Source: Bacillus sp. NTK034 | Lineage (GTDB): Bacteria > Bacillota > Bacilli > Bacillales > Cytobacillaceae | DNA: 64,000 nt | Assembly (NCBI RefSeq): GCF_017303275.1 | Contig: NZ_JAFKOJ010000002.1 | Span: 1-64,000, forward strand | Reading direction: 5' to 3' | Shown here: in pieces, positions 53,804 to 62,494 of the stretch | Layout of the letters: each line of letters starts with the position of its first letter | Numbering within the stretch: the stretch's first letter is position 1 | Position numbers and translations under genes: made by a program | The notes under the pieces: generated by a model | What the model saw: the letters and a program-made list of their open reading frames with translations, nothing else | Told to the model about the DNA's origin: nothing | The model's database searches: none

Positions 53804-55294
53804 TTAAGATTCTATTTGATCTTTCAGCACTTCAGCTGCTTTTTGAATTTGCGTATCATTTTGATCAATTTTTTCACGGAGTTTTTCCATTAGTCTAAGG
53901 GTAGACTGCCCTGATAATACTCCATTTTGCTCAAGCTTTTCAGCAGCCTGAAATTCCTTGACAGCCTGTTCTGTTTTTTCATCAAAGAAACCGTCTTCTC
54001 TTCCAGGATCATATCCAAGTGCTTTCAGCATTTGCTGAGCACCTTTTACCTGTGCTGAAGAAGCAGAAAGCTTTAATTCAGCGTCAGGATTAATAAATGG
54101 CAGTGTAGCATAATCAGGCAAGGCCACTTTGTGGTCTGGTGTTATTCCCTTTTTATGAATCCAATTTCCATCCGGAGTCAGCCATTTTTCAGTTGTGAAT
54201 TTCATGTTTGATCCATCAGAGAAGTCCTGTGCACGCTGCACTGTGCCTTTTCCAAACGACTTTTCACCGACAAGCGGGACATCTGCAGACTCATGTACTG
54301 CCGCGGCCAAAATTTCTGATGCACTTGCGCTTCCTTTATCAATTACAACTACTAAAGGAATATTCGGGTTTTCTTCCTTCGTTGATTTAACTTCTTCCCT
54401 GTTTCCATTGCGGTCTTCAATTTGGAATAAAATCTCGCCATCCGGGACAAACAGGCTGGAAATTTTCACTGCCTGATCCAGAAGGCCCCCAGGATTCTGG
54501 CGAAGATCAAGGATTAATCCTTTCATGCCCTGCTCCTGCAGCTCATTCAAAGTTTCCACCAGCTCTTTAGAAGTATTTTCCGAAAAGGTAGTAATCTGCA
54601 CTTTTGCAATACCATCTTCAAGCATTTCCCCATAGACAGTTTCAAGGGGGATGGTATCGCGGGTAATGGAAATATTCATAGGCTCATTCCCGCCAGGGCG
54701 CTGAACTGAAAGTTCTACCTTAGTGCCTTTTTCACCTCTGATCAGCATAACGGCTTCTGTAGAACTCATCCCCTGAAGGCTTTTTCCATCAACGGACAGG
54801 ACCTTGTCGTTCGGTTTAAGCCCTGCTTTTTCAGCAGGTGAACCTTTTAATGGTGAAACAATTACAATATAGCCTTCCTGTTCCTGGATTTCAGCTCCGA
54901 TTCCTTCAAATGAGGATGAAATACTCTGATGGAAGCTTTTGGCTTCTTCCTCGTTCATATAGTCTGAGTATGGATCATCCAACGCTTCAAGCATACCATT
55001 AATAGCGCCATTTATAAGGTTATCCTGGTCAACTTTCTGGAAATAGTTTGTTTTAAGGGTATCATAAGCTGTATACAGCTTATCAAATTCCCTTCTTTCG
55101 CCTGTTCCAACATCTACTGCTTTTTCATCACCAAAAGCCAGTGCAAAGGTAGTAATCCCAGCTGAAAGGAAAACAATAAAAAACAGCAGCATGACAAAAT
55201 GAAACTTTTTCATGCGGATAAAACCTGAATGGTTATTATCTGGTGTTTCGGAAGTTCCTTTGTTTAGGTCTTCATTCTGCAAACTCTTCACCAC
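53804..55294 (-). CDS. S41 carboxy-terminal processing protease
   Basis: The 496-residue protease has a membrane anchor (FVMLLFFIVFLSAGITTFALAF), a PDZ domain (about residues 120-205, DKVLSVDGKSLQGM), the S41 core with catalytic Ser in KGSASASEIL and Lys in GEKSFGKGTVQ, and a C-terminal peptidoglycan-binding domain (ALGYDPGREDGFFDEKTEQAVKEFQ). This layout matches B. subtilis CtpA and CtpB; the position just before yodJ favours CtpA. The start codon is uncertain between several GTG/TTG codons near 55294. Outer-membrane-face processing of proteins. Confidence 0.9.
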   Translation of the reverse strand: MVKSLQNEDLNKGTSETPDNNHSGFIRMKKFHFVMLLFFIVFLSAGITTFALAFGDEKAVDVGTGERREFDKLYTAYDTLKTNYFQKVDQDNLINGAINGMLEALDDPYSDYMNEEEAKSFHQSISSSFEGIGAEIQEQEGYIVIVSPLKGSPAEKAGLKPNDKVLSVDGKSLQGMSSTEAVMLIRGEKGTKVELSVQRPGGNEPMNISITRDTIPLETVYGEMLEDGIAKVQITTFSENTSKELVETLNELQEQGMKGLILDLRQNPGGLLDQAVKISSLFVPDGEILFQIEDRNGNREEVKSTKEENPNIPLVVVIDKGSASASEILAAAVHESADVPLVGEKSFGKGTVQRAQDFSDGSNMKFTTEKWLTPDGNWIHKKGITPDHKVALPDYATLPFINPDAELKLSASSAQVKGAQQMLKALGYDPGREDGFFDEKTEQAVKEFQAAEKLEQNGVLSGQSTLRLMEKLREKIDQNDTQIQKAAEVLKDQIES

Positions 55295-55390
55295 TTTCGT
55301 TACCGTAAAATAACTATGTACAATCCTTAATGATTAGAATAACATTTTTATCGAAAAAATAACAAAGAAAAATGCATATGTGTAAAATTT

Positions 55391-55425
55391 GAAAGAGCGC
55401 CAGCGAAATATGCTAAAGCGCTCCT
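55391..55425 (-). terminator. intrinsic terminator of copZ
   Basis: Minus strand GGAGCGC / GCGCTCTTT hairpin with a long loop, followed by a short T-rich run; moderate strength. Confidence 0.6.
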
Positions 55426-55432
55426 TTTTAAG

Positions 55433-55639
55433 TTAGGCTACCCCATAGCCTTGATCTTCTATCACCTTTATTAGTTTTTCCTTATCAGCTTTTTTCGGAT
55501 CATACTCGATTTCTATGTGTTCGTCGTGAAAGGCAATTGCAACGCTTGCCACGCCATCAATGGAGAGAAGGGCATTTTTTACCGCCTCTTCGCAGTGGCT
55601 GCAGGTCATGCCCACAACTTTAAGTGAAAATTTTTCCAA
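55433..55639 (-). CDS. copZ: copper chaperone (heavy-metal-associated domain)
   Basis: The 68-residue protein is a single HMA domain with VVGMTCSHCEEAVKNAL, the copper-binding CxxC, and a ferredoxin-like beta-alpha pattern. CopZ shuttles Cu(I) to the exporter CopA. No copA or csoR lies here, so it is separated from the usual copper operon. It begins at TTG with GGAGG eight bases upstream. Confidence 0.88.
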   Translation of the reverse strand: MEKFSLKVVGMTCSHCEEAVKNALLSIDGVASVAIAFHDEHIEIEYDPKKADKEKLIKVIEDQGYGVA

Positions 55640-55917
55640 TGTCTGTGCCTCCTTTTTCCATGTAAAACCTTCGTTTATTAATACCTCATTTAAGGATGTT
55701 AATAAACATCGGGTAAACAGCAGACGGCTTGATATATGCCCACTCAGGAATCATACTTCCCCCTCAATATGGACAACAAGAAAATAAAAGATTAATGTTT
55801 TGCCAGTACAGACCATATTTTATTATATAGTCTCATATTTAATACCCGCATCCATCCTCCTATCCTTTTCACCAGAATGACCTTAAGCCTACCATCACTT
55901 TTTAAGGGGTGAATATT

Positions 55918-56163
55918 ATGATAAGCGCAGTATTATGGCTTAGTTTCGCACTTTCATTGATCAGCCTTATTGCCGGAGTCATGAATCAGTCATGGAAACT
56001 TGCATTTTTAAGCTTCCTTCTTCTGCTTCCCTTAGGCTATTATTTATCAGGTGCAGAAAACACTCTCCGTTTCCTGTCAGCACTTCCCGCTGTTCCCCTC
56101 ATATTAGCTGTTATATTCTATTTTCAATCAGGGAAAAGCAGTCTCAAGCAAAAAGAAAAATAA
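55918..56163 (+). CDS. small membrane protein
   Basis: The 81-residue product has three hydrophobic segments (VLWLSFALSLISLIAGV, LAFLSFLLLLPLGYYLSG and LSALPAVPLILAVIFYF) and a basic tail KSSLKQKEK. The ATG at 55918, six bases after GGGGTGA, is taken; an in-frame GTG at 55909 is possible. Function unknown. It converges with yodJ. Confidence 0.7.
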   Translation: MISAVLWLSFALSLISLIAGVMNQSWKLAFLSFLLLLPLGYYLSGAENTLRFLSALPAVPLILAVIFYFQSGKSSLKQKEK

Positions 56164-56184
56164 AAGAGGCCATTATGGCCTCTT
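56164..56184. terminator. bidirectional terminator before yodJ stop
   Basis: AAGAGGCC-ATTAT-GGCCTCTT hairpin with T-rich tails on both strands. Confidence 0.82.
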
Positions 56185-57055
56185 AGATTTTTTTAACAAT
56201 ATCGAAGTATTCTTCCAACGTCCATTTCTTTTCATAAATGACTTTTGCAGCCTCTGTACCCACATATCGGAAATGCCAAGGCTCAAATTTATAACCTGTG
56301 ATGGCTTCTTTTCCTTTTGGATAGCGGAGAATAAAACCGTAGCGATGTGCATTTTCAGCAAGCCACTTTCCTTCCTTTGTTTCCCCGAATTCTTCTGAAA
56401 GCTCAAGGTTTGCACTTCTGCTTGAGATATCCATTGAAAGGCCTGTCTGATGCTCACTGCTGCCTGGAATGGCAACAGCCAGAACTGCTTTTTCTTTTCC
56501 TACTCTGTTTACCTCTGCATCAAAAACCTGTGATTGCCGTGTAAATGAACGATAACCGGAAACTGCAAACAATTCAACACCTTCATTTAACGCTCCGGTA
56601 AATAACTTTTCCAAAGCAAGTGCAGCGTCCTGCCGCATATAGCTTTTTTCCAAATCTAATTTCCCATAAGAAAATGCAACTTCAGGGATGATTAACTTGG
56701 AAGGTTCATAGCCATCCGGAAGGCTGAATTGTTTATTCACAAGGGCCATTACATTTTCAGGATTCTGAATTATATTTCTGCCATTGACAACTTTAACATC
56801 ATTAAAATATGTTGCTTCCAATGAAAGAGGATCATCTTTAATTTCTTCTTTGTCCACATTGCCCGCTTTCTCAGCACTGTTTTCTTGCTCTTTTGAGGTT
56901 TCATCTTCTTGAGGAGGCTCCTCTAGACTTTTTTCTCCCCCCAGGAATGGAATTTTTTCAATAAGCGGCTGGACCTTATCTAAATATGGATCAAGCTGGC
57001 TGCAGCCTGTAAGCATGAGACTAAGTATCCCTGCCATAATTATGGTTTTCTTCAT
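56183..57055 (-). CDS. yodJ: M15-family D-alanyl-D-alanine carboxypeptidase lipoprotein, YodJ/LdcB-like
   Basis: The 290-residue protein has a lipobox (LSLMLTGC), an acidic linker (EEPPQEDETSKEQE) and the VanY/M15 catalytic domain: SGYRSFTRQ, SEHQTGLSMDIS (His and Asp ligands of zinc), WLAENAHRYGFILRYPKGKE and EPWHFRYVG. It trims D-Ala from peptidoglycan side chains at the outer face. Order (ctp-yodJ-deoD-yodL) matches B. subtilis. Its promoter side contains a repeat copy. Confidence 0.92.
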   Translation of the reverse strand: MKKTIIMAGILSLMLTGCSQLDPYLDKVQPLIEKIPFLGGEKSLEEPPQEDETSKEQENSAEKAGNVDKEEIKDDPLSLEATYFNDVKVVNGRNIIQNPENVMALVNKQFSLPDGYEPSKLIIPEVAFSYGKLDLEKSYMRQDAALALEKLFTGALNEGVELFAVSGYRSFTRQSQVFDAEVNRVGKEKAVLAVAIPGSSEHQTGLSMDISSRSANLELSEEFGETKEGKWLAENAHRYGFILRYPKGKEAITGYKFEPWHFRYVGTEAAKVIYEKKWTLEEYFDIVKKI

Positions 57056-57078
57056 TCAATTTCACCTGACTTTTTTGT

Positions 57079-57144
57079 ATAGCTACAGCGCCTCCCCCCC
57101 CCCGAGGTGCAGGGGTGCAAGGCGCTTCCGCTTTTCTTTTTCTT
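57079..57144 (-). repeat. dispersed repeat, copy at 57.1 kb with C10 tract
   Basis: Minus strand: GAAAAGCGGAAGCGCCTTGC, then CACCTCGGGGGGGGGG and AGGCGCTGTAGCTATAC. It is the same two-ended element as at 39.5 kb, in opposite orientation. The centre carries a run of ten C (57094-57103), liable to slip. Confidence 0.78.
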
Positions 57145-57261
57145 TGTAACATTACTATTTTAACACTTCATGTCAACTAGTCCATAATTGTGTGAAAAAC
57201 AGGACAAACGGCACAAATTGCTTTTTGCGTATTTTTAAATTTTTTTAATTTTTGACATCAA

Positions 57262-57298
57262 AAAAAAAAAATAAAACTGGCTCTTAATGAACCAGTTT
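57262..57298 (-). terminator. intrinsic terminator of deoD
   Basis: Minus strand AAACTGG-TTCATTAAGAG-CCAGTTT hairpin (57274-57298) followed by TATTTTTTTTTTT. Confidence 0.87.
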
Positions 57299-57313
57299 CC
57301 ATATCCTTTTCCT

Positions 57314-58018
57314 TTATTCCTGAACAGCAGCCTCAAGTGCAACTTCAATCATTTCATTGAAGGTAGTTTGTCTTTCTTCAGAAGATGTTTCCTCACCTGT
57401 GAGGATGTGGTCGCTGACTGTTAAGACAGAAAGCGCCTTACGGCCAAACTTCGCTGCAAGTGTATATAGCGCAGCCGTTTCCATCTCAATCGCCAAAATC
57501 TGATATTGTGCCCATTTTTCGTGGTCAGCATTGTCATTATAGAACATATCAGCTGTGAATACATTTCCGACTTTAAGGTTTAATCCTTTTTCGACACCTG
57601 CATCATAAGCTTTTTTCAAAAGATCGAAGTTAGCTGTCGGCGCAAAGTCCACTCCTCCGAAAGTAAGCCTGTTCATTTGGGAATCGGTAGAAGAGCTCAT
57701 TGCCAGAATTACATCCCTTACTTTCACATCTTTTTGAATCGCACCGCATGTGCCTACTCGAATTAAGTTTTGAACATTGTAGCTCTGCATCAGTTCATTA
57801 ATATAGATGGAAATGGATGGCACTCCCATGCCTGTACCCTGAACTGATATGCGTTTCCCTTTATATGTTCCAGTATAGCCAAACATGTTGCGGACTTCAT
57901 TGTAGCATTCTGCATTTTCCAAAAATGTTTCTGCAATATATTTTGCACGAAGAGGGTCTCCAGGAAGCAGGACCGTATCCGCAATTTCGTTTTCTTTAGC
58001 ACCGATATGTATGCTCAT
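57314..58018 (-). CDS. deoD: purine nucleoside phosphorylase, DeoD type
   Basis: The 234-residue hexameric enzyme cleaves purine (deoxy)ribonucleosides with phosphate. Motifs: [28 protein letters not shown], the phosphate site [21 protein letters not shown] and [15 protein letters not shown], and the catalytic Asp in SDHIL. The ATG at 58018 follows GGAGG by nine bases. In B. subtilis deoD also lies between yodJ and yodL. Single-gene unit with strong terminator. Confidence 0.96.
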   Translation of the reverse strand: MSIHIGAKENEIADTVLLPGDPLRAKYIAETFLENAECYNEVRNMFGYTGTYKGKRISVQGTGMGVPSISIYINELMQSYNVQNLIRVGTCGAIQKDVKVRDVILAMSSSTDSQMNRLTFGGVDFAPTANFDLLKKAYDAGVEKGLNLKVGNVFTADMFYNDNADHEKWAQYQILAIEMETAALYTLAAKFGRKALSVLTVSDHILTGEETSSEERQTTFNEMIEVALEAAVQE

Positions 58019-58171
58019 AATCAAAACCTCCAAATTATTTCTGAAGCCTCTGTAAATGCTTCCAAGTCAAACTATACCATATGTGCCATCACTTAGAAAC
58101 AAATTACATAAGGCATGTTTTTTCTCTGTACGGGAAAGCTATTTTTAGCTTTTCCAAAGGAGGTTGTAATC

Positions 58172-58300
58172 ATGCCGAAAAAAGGAATGAGCAAAAAACT
58201 AAGGCAGGCCGTACAGCATGCCAATGAGACAAATCCATCTTCCAGGGCTAATACCGAGCCCAATACATCCAAAACGGTTAAAACAATAAGCAATCGATAA
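58172..58300 (+). CDS. small basic protein, 42 residues
   Basis: ATG at 58172 with AAAGGAGGTTGTAATC before it opens MPKKGMSKKLRQAVQHANET and ends TVKTISNR: Lys/Arg/Asn/Thr-rich. A GCATG-17-AAAGCTA sequence upstream (58113-58141) is reminiscent of sigma-F/sigma-G promoters but has two mismatches in the -10. It is probably expressed with the next small gene, 14 bases downstream. Function unknown; a spore role would be a guess. Confidence 0.65.
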   Translation: MPKKGMSKKLRQAVQHANETNPSSRANTEPNTSKTVKTISNR

Positions 58301-58314
58301 GCGGAGGGATTAGG

Positions 58315-58461
58315 ATGGGCAAAAAGCATCGCAATCGTATAAATTCACCAAAGAAAAATAATCATATTCCTGCCGAAGCAATTATTGCAGAGCAAGAAGC
58401 ACACGGCAAGGAATACACTGCCAATAAACGCAAGAACGGCCCGGGTTCCAACATTGAATAA
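58315..58461 (+). CDS. small basic protein, 48 residues
   Basis: ATG at 58315, with GGAGGGATTAGG just before, codes for MGKKHRNRINSPKKNNHIPA and then EAIIAEQEAHGKEYTANKRK; very hydrophilic with many Lys, Asn and Gly. It follows the 42-residue gene by 14 bases and is closed by a terminator. Its composition recalls small spore proteins, but I do not recognise the family. Confidence 0.65.
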   Translation: MGKKHRNRINSPKKNNHIPAEAIIAEQEAHGKEYTANKRKNGPGSNIE

Positions 58462-58476
58462 AATTTTTATAAAAAG

Positions 58477-58511
58477 AAGCAGGAGAGCTATAGTGCCCTC
58501 CTGCTTTTTCA
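58477..58511. terminator. bidirectional terminator
   Basis: AAGCAGGAG / CTCCTGCTT hairpin with a 12-base loop, T-rich on both sides, between the two small genes and yodL. Confidence 0.85.
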
Positions 58512-58512
58512 T

Positions 58513-58821
58513 TTAACGTATATGTATTCGATTAACTTCTTCCCAGCCGCCCGGCTTTAGCTGATAATAAAATTGCCCTCTCCTGCCTTCATCAATATAG
58601 AGTATATCCCCTGTGGAAATAAATCGGCCATCAAAATCCCCAGGGATCCGGTCATGCACATTAAACTTCCTAAAAACTGAATCCAGGCATTCCACATGGG
58701 TTAAAGCTTCTACATTTAGGCGATATACTTGCTGAAAGCCTTTTTTGTCCCTAAATTTAGGTGTTTGAAAGATCGTCACATCAAATTCTTTTCTTTTGAT
58801 TCTTGTTAATTCCTTCAGCAT
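58513..58821 (-). CDS. yodL: YodL-like protein
   Basis: The 102-residue product has the YodL pattern: KRKEFDVTIFQTPKFRDKKGFQQVYRL, FNVHDRIPGDFDGRFISTGDILYIDEG and YYQLKPGGWEEVNRIHIR. B. subtilis YodL is a sporulation-induced (sigma-E) protein which upsets MreB function on overproduction; its normal role is not clear. The start at 58821 lies after GAGGGGGAT; a longer frame lacks support. Position after deoD agrees with B. subtilis. Confidence 0.82.
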   Translation of the reverse strand: MLKELTRIKRKEFDVTIFQTPKFRDKKGFQQVYRLNVEALTHVECLDSVFRKFNVHDRIPGDFDGRFISTGDILYIDEGRRGQFYYQLKPGGWEEVNRIHIR

Positions 58822-59053
58822 ATGGCATCCCCCTCTTATTCCATGCATCCGCTTGGCTGATTTACCTATTAATTGAATTGATCTGTCAGCTGCTTTGACG
58901 AATAAGGTCTTCAAAAGCATTTTTATGGCATTTTTTTATTTGCGGCCAAAATTTCTAATAACAATTTTTTATTACTGTTTAATTAGCCATTTTTCTTGTC
59001 GTTTCCTCCATCAAAAAAATACTACTTTTGTCGATTCACGGCTTTTTTCACAA

Positions 59054-59067
59054 AGAAAACGCTTTCA
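59054..59067. promoter_or_regulatory. cre-like site upstream of the GDPD gene
   Basis: AGAAAACGCTTTCA differs from the cre consensus (TGnAAnCGnTnnCA) only in its first base. It overlaps the likely -35 of the GDPD promoter (TTTCAA, 16 bases, TATTAT), so CcpA may repress the gene. Confidence 0.65.
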
Positions 59068-59121
59068 AAAGTATCCAACCTGCATATTATGTATAAAAGT
59101 CTTTTCGGGAGGTGATGAAAA

Positions 59122-59979
59122 TTGTTGGTATCCAAAAAGCCTGTTTTATATTCAATCCTTATCGGATTGGCAATAATGACTATTTCTTATTTTTTTCAGC
59201 CTCTCATGCCTTTTCAGTCTATCGCACACAGAGGCGCATCTGCCCTTGCACCGGAAAACACGCTTGCATCATTTGAAAAAGCTATTGAATTGGGCTTTGA
59301 CTATATCGAGTTAGATGTAAGGCTGAGCAAGGATAAACAGCTTGTCGTTATCCATGACGCTAATGTTTTGCGCACTACCGACGGAGAGGGACTGATTGAG
59401 GATTTGACGGTCAGGGATATAAAAAAGCTGGATGCAGGATCCTGGTTTTCTCCTGCATTTGCCGGTGAAAAAATCCCATTATTAAATGAAGTATTAAAAA
59501 AAGTCAGCGGGAAAACAGGAATCATAATTGAAATGAAATCACCTGAAAATCAGCCTGGCATGACAGAGATTCTGGCAGACATGCTAAATTCTTATAAACC
59601 AGACAATCACATAAAAGTCCAATCTTTCCACATTAATGAGATGAAAAAATTCCACCAGCTTGCACCCGAAATTCCTGCAGGCCTGCTGCTGAGCAAGCAC
59701 CTGGATTTGTTTCATTTGGCATCCTACCGCGATTTTGCCTCTTTCCTATCTGTTCACCATCTCTTACTTTCCAAATCCTTCATTAATCAAGCTGAGTTAT
59801 TCGATTATGAGATATACTCGTGGACCATCAGCAAGCAATACCAGTTTGCAGACATGCAGCGGCTCGGTGTTCATGGAATTATTTCCGATGATGAGAAGAA
59901 AATTCCCGACTCAATCATGTACGTGCTAATCACCCCATTTTTAAAAGGACAGGATTTTCTAAAAACACTTCTGGCATAA
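59122..59979 (+). CDS. glycerophosphodiester phosphodiesterase (GDPD), membrane-anchored
   Basis: The 285-residue protein has an N-terminal membrane span (YSILIGLAIMTISYFF) and the GDPD core: IAHRGASALAPENTLASF, FDYIELDVRLSKDKQLVVIHDANVLRTT and IIIEMKSP, with the metal-binding Glu/Asp/His. It hydrolyses glycerophosphodiesters to glycerol-3-phosphate and an alcohol, feeding the glp system. Starts at TTG (59122) nine bases after GGGAGG; the ATG at 59114 is out of frame. A cre-like site lies in its promoter. Confidence 0.9.
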   Translation: MLVSKKPVLYSILIGLAIMTISYFFQPLMPFQSIAHRGASALAPENTLASFEKAIELGFDYIELDVRLSKDKQLVVIHDANVLRTTDGEGLIEDLTVRDIKKLDAGSWFSPAFAGEKIPLLNEVLKKVSGKTGIIIEMKSPENQPGMTEILADMLNSYKPDNHIKVQSFHINEMKKFHQLAPEIPAGLLLSKHLDLFHLASYRDFASFLSVHHLLLSKSFINQAELFDYEIYSWTISKQYQFADMQRLGVHGIISDDEKKIPDSIMYVLITPFLKGQDFLKTLLA

Positions 59980-60013
59980 CTATATGCATTCCACAGCCGC
60001 AGTCTGAGCATAA

Positions 60014-60043
60014 AAAACGATGGGCTTCACCCATCGTTTTCAT
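60014..60043. terminator. bidirectional terminator between GDPD and spo0M
   Basis: AAAACGATGGG-CTTCA-CCCATCGTTTT, 11 perfect pairs. Confidence 0.92.
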
Positions 60044-60053
60044 TAGCATTTAT

Positions 60054-60824
60054 TTAGGCATATTTTGCAATGACAGACTGAAGCTTTTGCTGCATATAAG
60101 GAATATCTGCATTTGTAACAGTGAAACGGACAAAGGTTTCATCCATTTCCAGTGCTTCTGCCAGGAATCCGCCCAGCCCTCTCGCTTTGCGGTCTACTTG
60201 TATCATGATCTCTGTCTCTCCATTTGACTGCGGAAAAAATACAACTTCCAGTTCATCCAGCTTTCCTCTGAAAGGACCGGAGACTGGAACAAATTCAAAC
60301 TCTTGTATAAACGGCAGCCTCCTGCGGAGGCGGTGCGGAGCCTGTTCGCATTCTGCTTCCCGCAAACGGAATCCCATACTCGAAACAGCGTTCAATACAG
60401 AATCCATTAGCGGGTTTGCCACGACTCGAATATAATCCTTATCGGCAGGATCCACTGCGTTTTTTATATCCAGCCCAGTCGCCACCCAAATTTTTGTTTT
60501 CCCAAAAGACAAAGGCGTGTCAGCTGGAAGATTAAAAGTAAAAGGAATTTGCTTTCGTTCATTCGCAGCCAGGGTGAAGGCTTGAGAGAGCCTGAAACGG
60601 TCAATCAAACCCGAGACTGTATATTTTTTATCATCTGATTCTTTAATGTAAGTAGTATTCAATGAAAGATAAATATCATCGATCTTCTGTTCGGTGCTTC
60701 CCCCTGTGATCTCTACAACACCATTAAGGGCTTCACCTGGGGCTGCTGAATCCTTTTCAAGTTTCGTATCGACTTTTGCCGACCCAATTCCCACACTTGC
60801 CAGGACCTTATTAAAAAATGACAT
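60054..60824 (-). CDS. spo0M: sporulation-control protein Spo0M
   Basis: The 256-residue protein matches Spo0M: MSFFNKVLASVGIGSAKVDTKLEKD, the arrestin-like beta domain with VEITGGSTEQKIDDIYLSLNT and GLIDRFRLSQAFTLA, and the C-terminal part with LGGFLAEALEMDETFVRFTV. In B. subtilis it affects entry into sporulation and cell division. GGAGAGAAGC precedes the ATG. Single gene. Confidence 0.95.
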   Translation of the reverse strand: MSFFNKVLASVGIGSAKVDTKLEKDSAAPGEALNGVVEITGGSTEQKIDDIYLSLNTTYIKESDDKKYTVSGLIDRFRLSQAFTLAANERKQIPFTFNLPADTPLSFGKTKIWVATGLDIKNAVDPADKDYIRVVANPLMDSVLNAVSSMGFRLREAECEQAPHRLRRRLPFIQEFEFVPVSGPFRGKLDELEVVFFPQSNGETEIMIQVDRKARGLGGFLAEALEMDETFVRFTVTNADIPYMQQKLQSVIAKYA

Positions 60825-61105
60825 ATGCTTCTCTCCCTAGTTCTTTTTTTATTTTATTTCTTTCCCAATTGAAGATTTACCTTCCAGCCGGCCAACTTTT
60901 TTAACCATCTCCGGCGGTCTTTACTATATAACACAAAGCACTTGCTTCATTTAGATGTACGTGTTCATAACAAGAAAAGTTTCATTTTTTATATGTGCTG
61001 CTACATATTTTTTTATTTGCAGAAATTGCTTTACCATTTTTCAGCGTTTTCTTTTAAAGATGTATCAGAATATGTATGTGCATGATGTTCCTGCTGCTCC
61101 GCAAA
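60825..61105. other. gap between spo0M and yozD
   Basis: Holds the spo0M promoter side and no credible gene. A short plus-strand frame (60955-61170) lacks a ribosome site and overlaps a terminator. Confidence 0.5.
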
Positions 61106-61136
61106 AAAATGACGAGCACCTTTCCTCGTCATTTTT
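61101..61136 (-). terminator. intrinsic terminator of yozD
   Basis: Minus strand AAAATGACGAG / CTCGTCATTTT hairpin (61106-61134) followed by TTTGC. Confidence 0.85.
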
Positions 61137-61141
61137 CTATA

Positions 61142-61315
61142 TTAGTCATCTTCAATTTCTTCATCAATGATGCACTTTTGCAGCAGGTATTCAAATGTGA
61201 TATCTGCAAGTTCATCCAATTCTCCTTCAGTAGGCACATAACCTCTTTTTGCCAGCTCATGAAAGAAAAACTCAGCAATTTCTTCCGTATCTATTACGAC
61301 CTCTATTTCCTTCAC
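61142..61315 (-). CDS. yozD: YozD family protein
   Basis: The 57-residue protein is the YozD type, KEIEVVIDTEEIAEFFFHELAKRGYVPTEGELDELADITFEYLLQKCIIDEEIEDD being nearly colinear with B. subtilis YozD when read in pieces: IDTEEIAEFF, ELAKRGYVP, ADITFEYLL. It starts at GTG with AAAGGGGGC upstream. Function unknown. It lies in the B. subtilis order before yodN. Confidence 0.85.
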   Translation of the reverse strand: MKEIEVVIDTEEIAEFFFHELAKRGYVPTEGELDELADITFEYLLQKCIIDEEIEDD

Positions 61316-61493
61316 AGCAACGCCCCCTTTGTACAAAATGTATGAAGCACTGAATGGATTCATGCAAAACAACTTTCAGAAAAGTTATATTCTTTATTTT
61401 GTTTTACAGTGCATTTTTCTTCAATTAGGACATACAAATAGGATAAGCAGCTAATATCGATCCATTTTATTCAGTAATTGAGGAGGCAGTGAC

Positions 61494-61655
61494 ATGTCAA
61501 GTATATCCAGACTGGTCCTAATCATTAAAGAAGATGTCAATCGTGAAGAAAGCTCCATTATAAATCTTTATAGCAATCTATTAAATGCTTTATTTAAGCT
61601 GGTCATATGGTTTGGCATCCCTTTTTTGCTGTATCTCCTAATCACTTGGCTCTAA
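61494..61655 (+). CDS. small membrane protein, 53 residues
   Basis: An ATG at 61494 six to seven bases after AGGAGG opens MSSISRLVLIIKEDVNREES, then a hydrophobic helix (LLNALFKLVIWFGIPFLLYLL). It is a one-span protein with a charged N terminus. It is divergent from yozD and convergent with yodN. Function unknown; it is a real gene on the strength of the perfect ribosome site and the clear membrane helix. Confidence 0.7.
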   Translation: MSSISRLVLIIKEDVNREESSIINLYSNLLNALFKLVIWFGIPFLLYLLITWL

Positions 61656-61686
61656 GAAGCTTAGACCTCTGAGCTGCTTTTGCTTT

Positions 61687-62382
61687 TTACACAGTGCTCT
61701 TATCATCATTATTGGCAATATGCTTCAGTTTTCTGAGTATTACCCGCATGATATGCTTATACTCATCATCCTGAAACATTTCATAAAGAATACGATAATC
61801 ATTATATATATCAAGCAAACCATCAATCAGCACTTTTCTTTCTTTTATGCCTTCAAGCAATTCCTTTTCTGCCTTGCGGAATGAATGAGCGGATTCCTTT
61901 AATTCAGGCAGCTTTTCTTTTTTATTTATCATATAAAGGAGTCCCAGCTTCTGGATAAAGGCATCTGCACTTTCAGCATCCGCAACGAGTGTCAGCTCTT
62001 CCTCTCCTGCCTCCAGCCATTCCCCGTCATTAATTCTCGAAAGCTCATAAATAACATCTTCCCATGCGTCTTCTTTGTATCTCCAAATTTCCGTCCTGAA
62101 GCCTACTATTTTGAAAAGATCCGAACCATACCCCTTGACTTGGACAAGGTCGCCAAAAAAGTATTTATATTCGATGTCAATATGCTCCTTTTCCATAATC
62201 TCACCTTCATACTCAGACAGCATTTGAAGGCTGGATTCCATATATAGACCTTCGCTTTTATTGACTTCATAGACGTACATATCATCTAGCCATTTCACAT
62301 CTGTTACTTTTCCGACTGTACCATAAATAGTGATCACGACTGTATCACCGATTTTGTACTTTGGTTTCTTCTTTTTGCTCAT
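61687..62382 (-). CDS. yodN: YodN-like protein
   Basis: The 231-residue protein starts MSKKKKPKYKIGDTVVITIY and has an SH3/KOW-like N-terminal part (GTVGKVTDVKWLDDMYVYEVNKSEGLYMESSL), a second similar module (YFFGDLVQVKGYGSDLFKIVGFRTEI) and a helical C-terminal half. Its position matches B. subtilis yodN. The start at 62382 is nine bases after GAGAGG; longer frames are not supported. Function unknown. Confidence 0.82.
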   Translation of the reverse strand: MSKKKKPKYKIGDTVVITIYGTVGKVTDVKWLDDMYVYEVNKSEGLYMESSLQMLSEYEGEIMEKEHIDIEYKYFFGDLVQVKGYGSDLFKIVGFRTEIWRYKEDAWEDVIYELSRINDGEWLEAGEEELTLVADAESADAFIQKLGLLYMINKKEKLPELKESAHSFRKAEKELLEGIKERKVLIDGLLDIYNDYRILYEMFQDDEYKHIMRVILRKLKHIANNDDKSTV

Positions 62383-62494
62383 TTCCTCCATCCTCTCAAT
62401 GACTGAGTCGTGAGTATTGAATACAATAGTATATGCACTTTTTATGAAAATCGTCCGTACGTTCATCACAATCAAGCAAAAAGCGCAGCTAAAT

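Noticed and set aside
57094..57103. C10 homopolymer as a phase-variation switch of yodJ
   Set aside because: The tract is in a dispersed repeat upstream of the yodJ start, outside any reading frame; slipping would not shift a frame. Sequencing error is also possible.
60955..61345. Overlapping plus-strand frames of 71 and 89 codons between spo0M and yozD
   Set aside because: No ribosome site, unusual Phe/His-rich products, and they run across the yozD terminator and gene.
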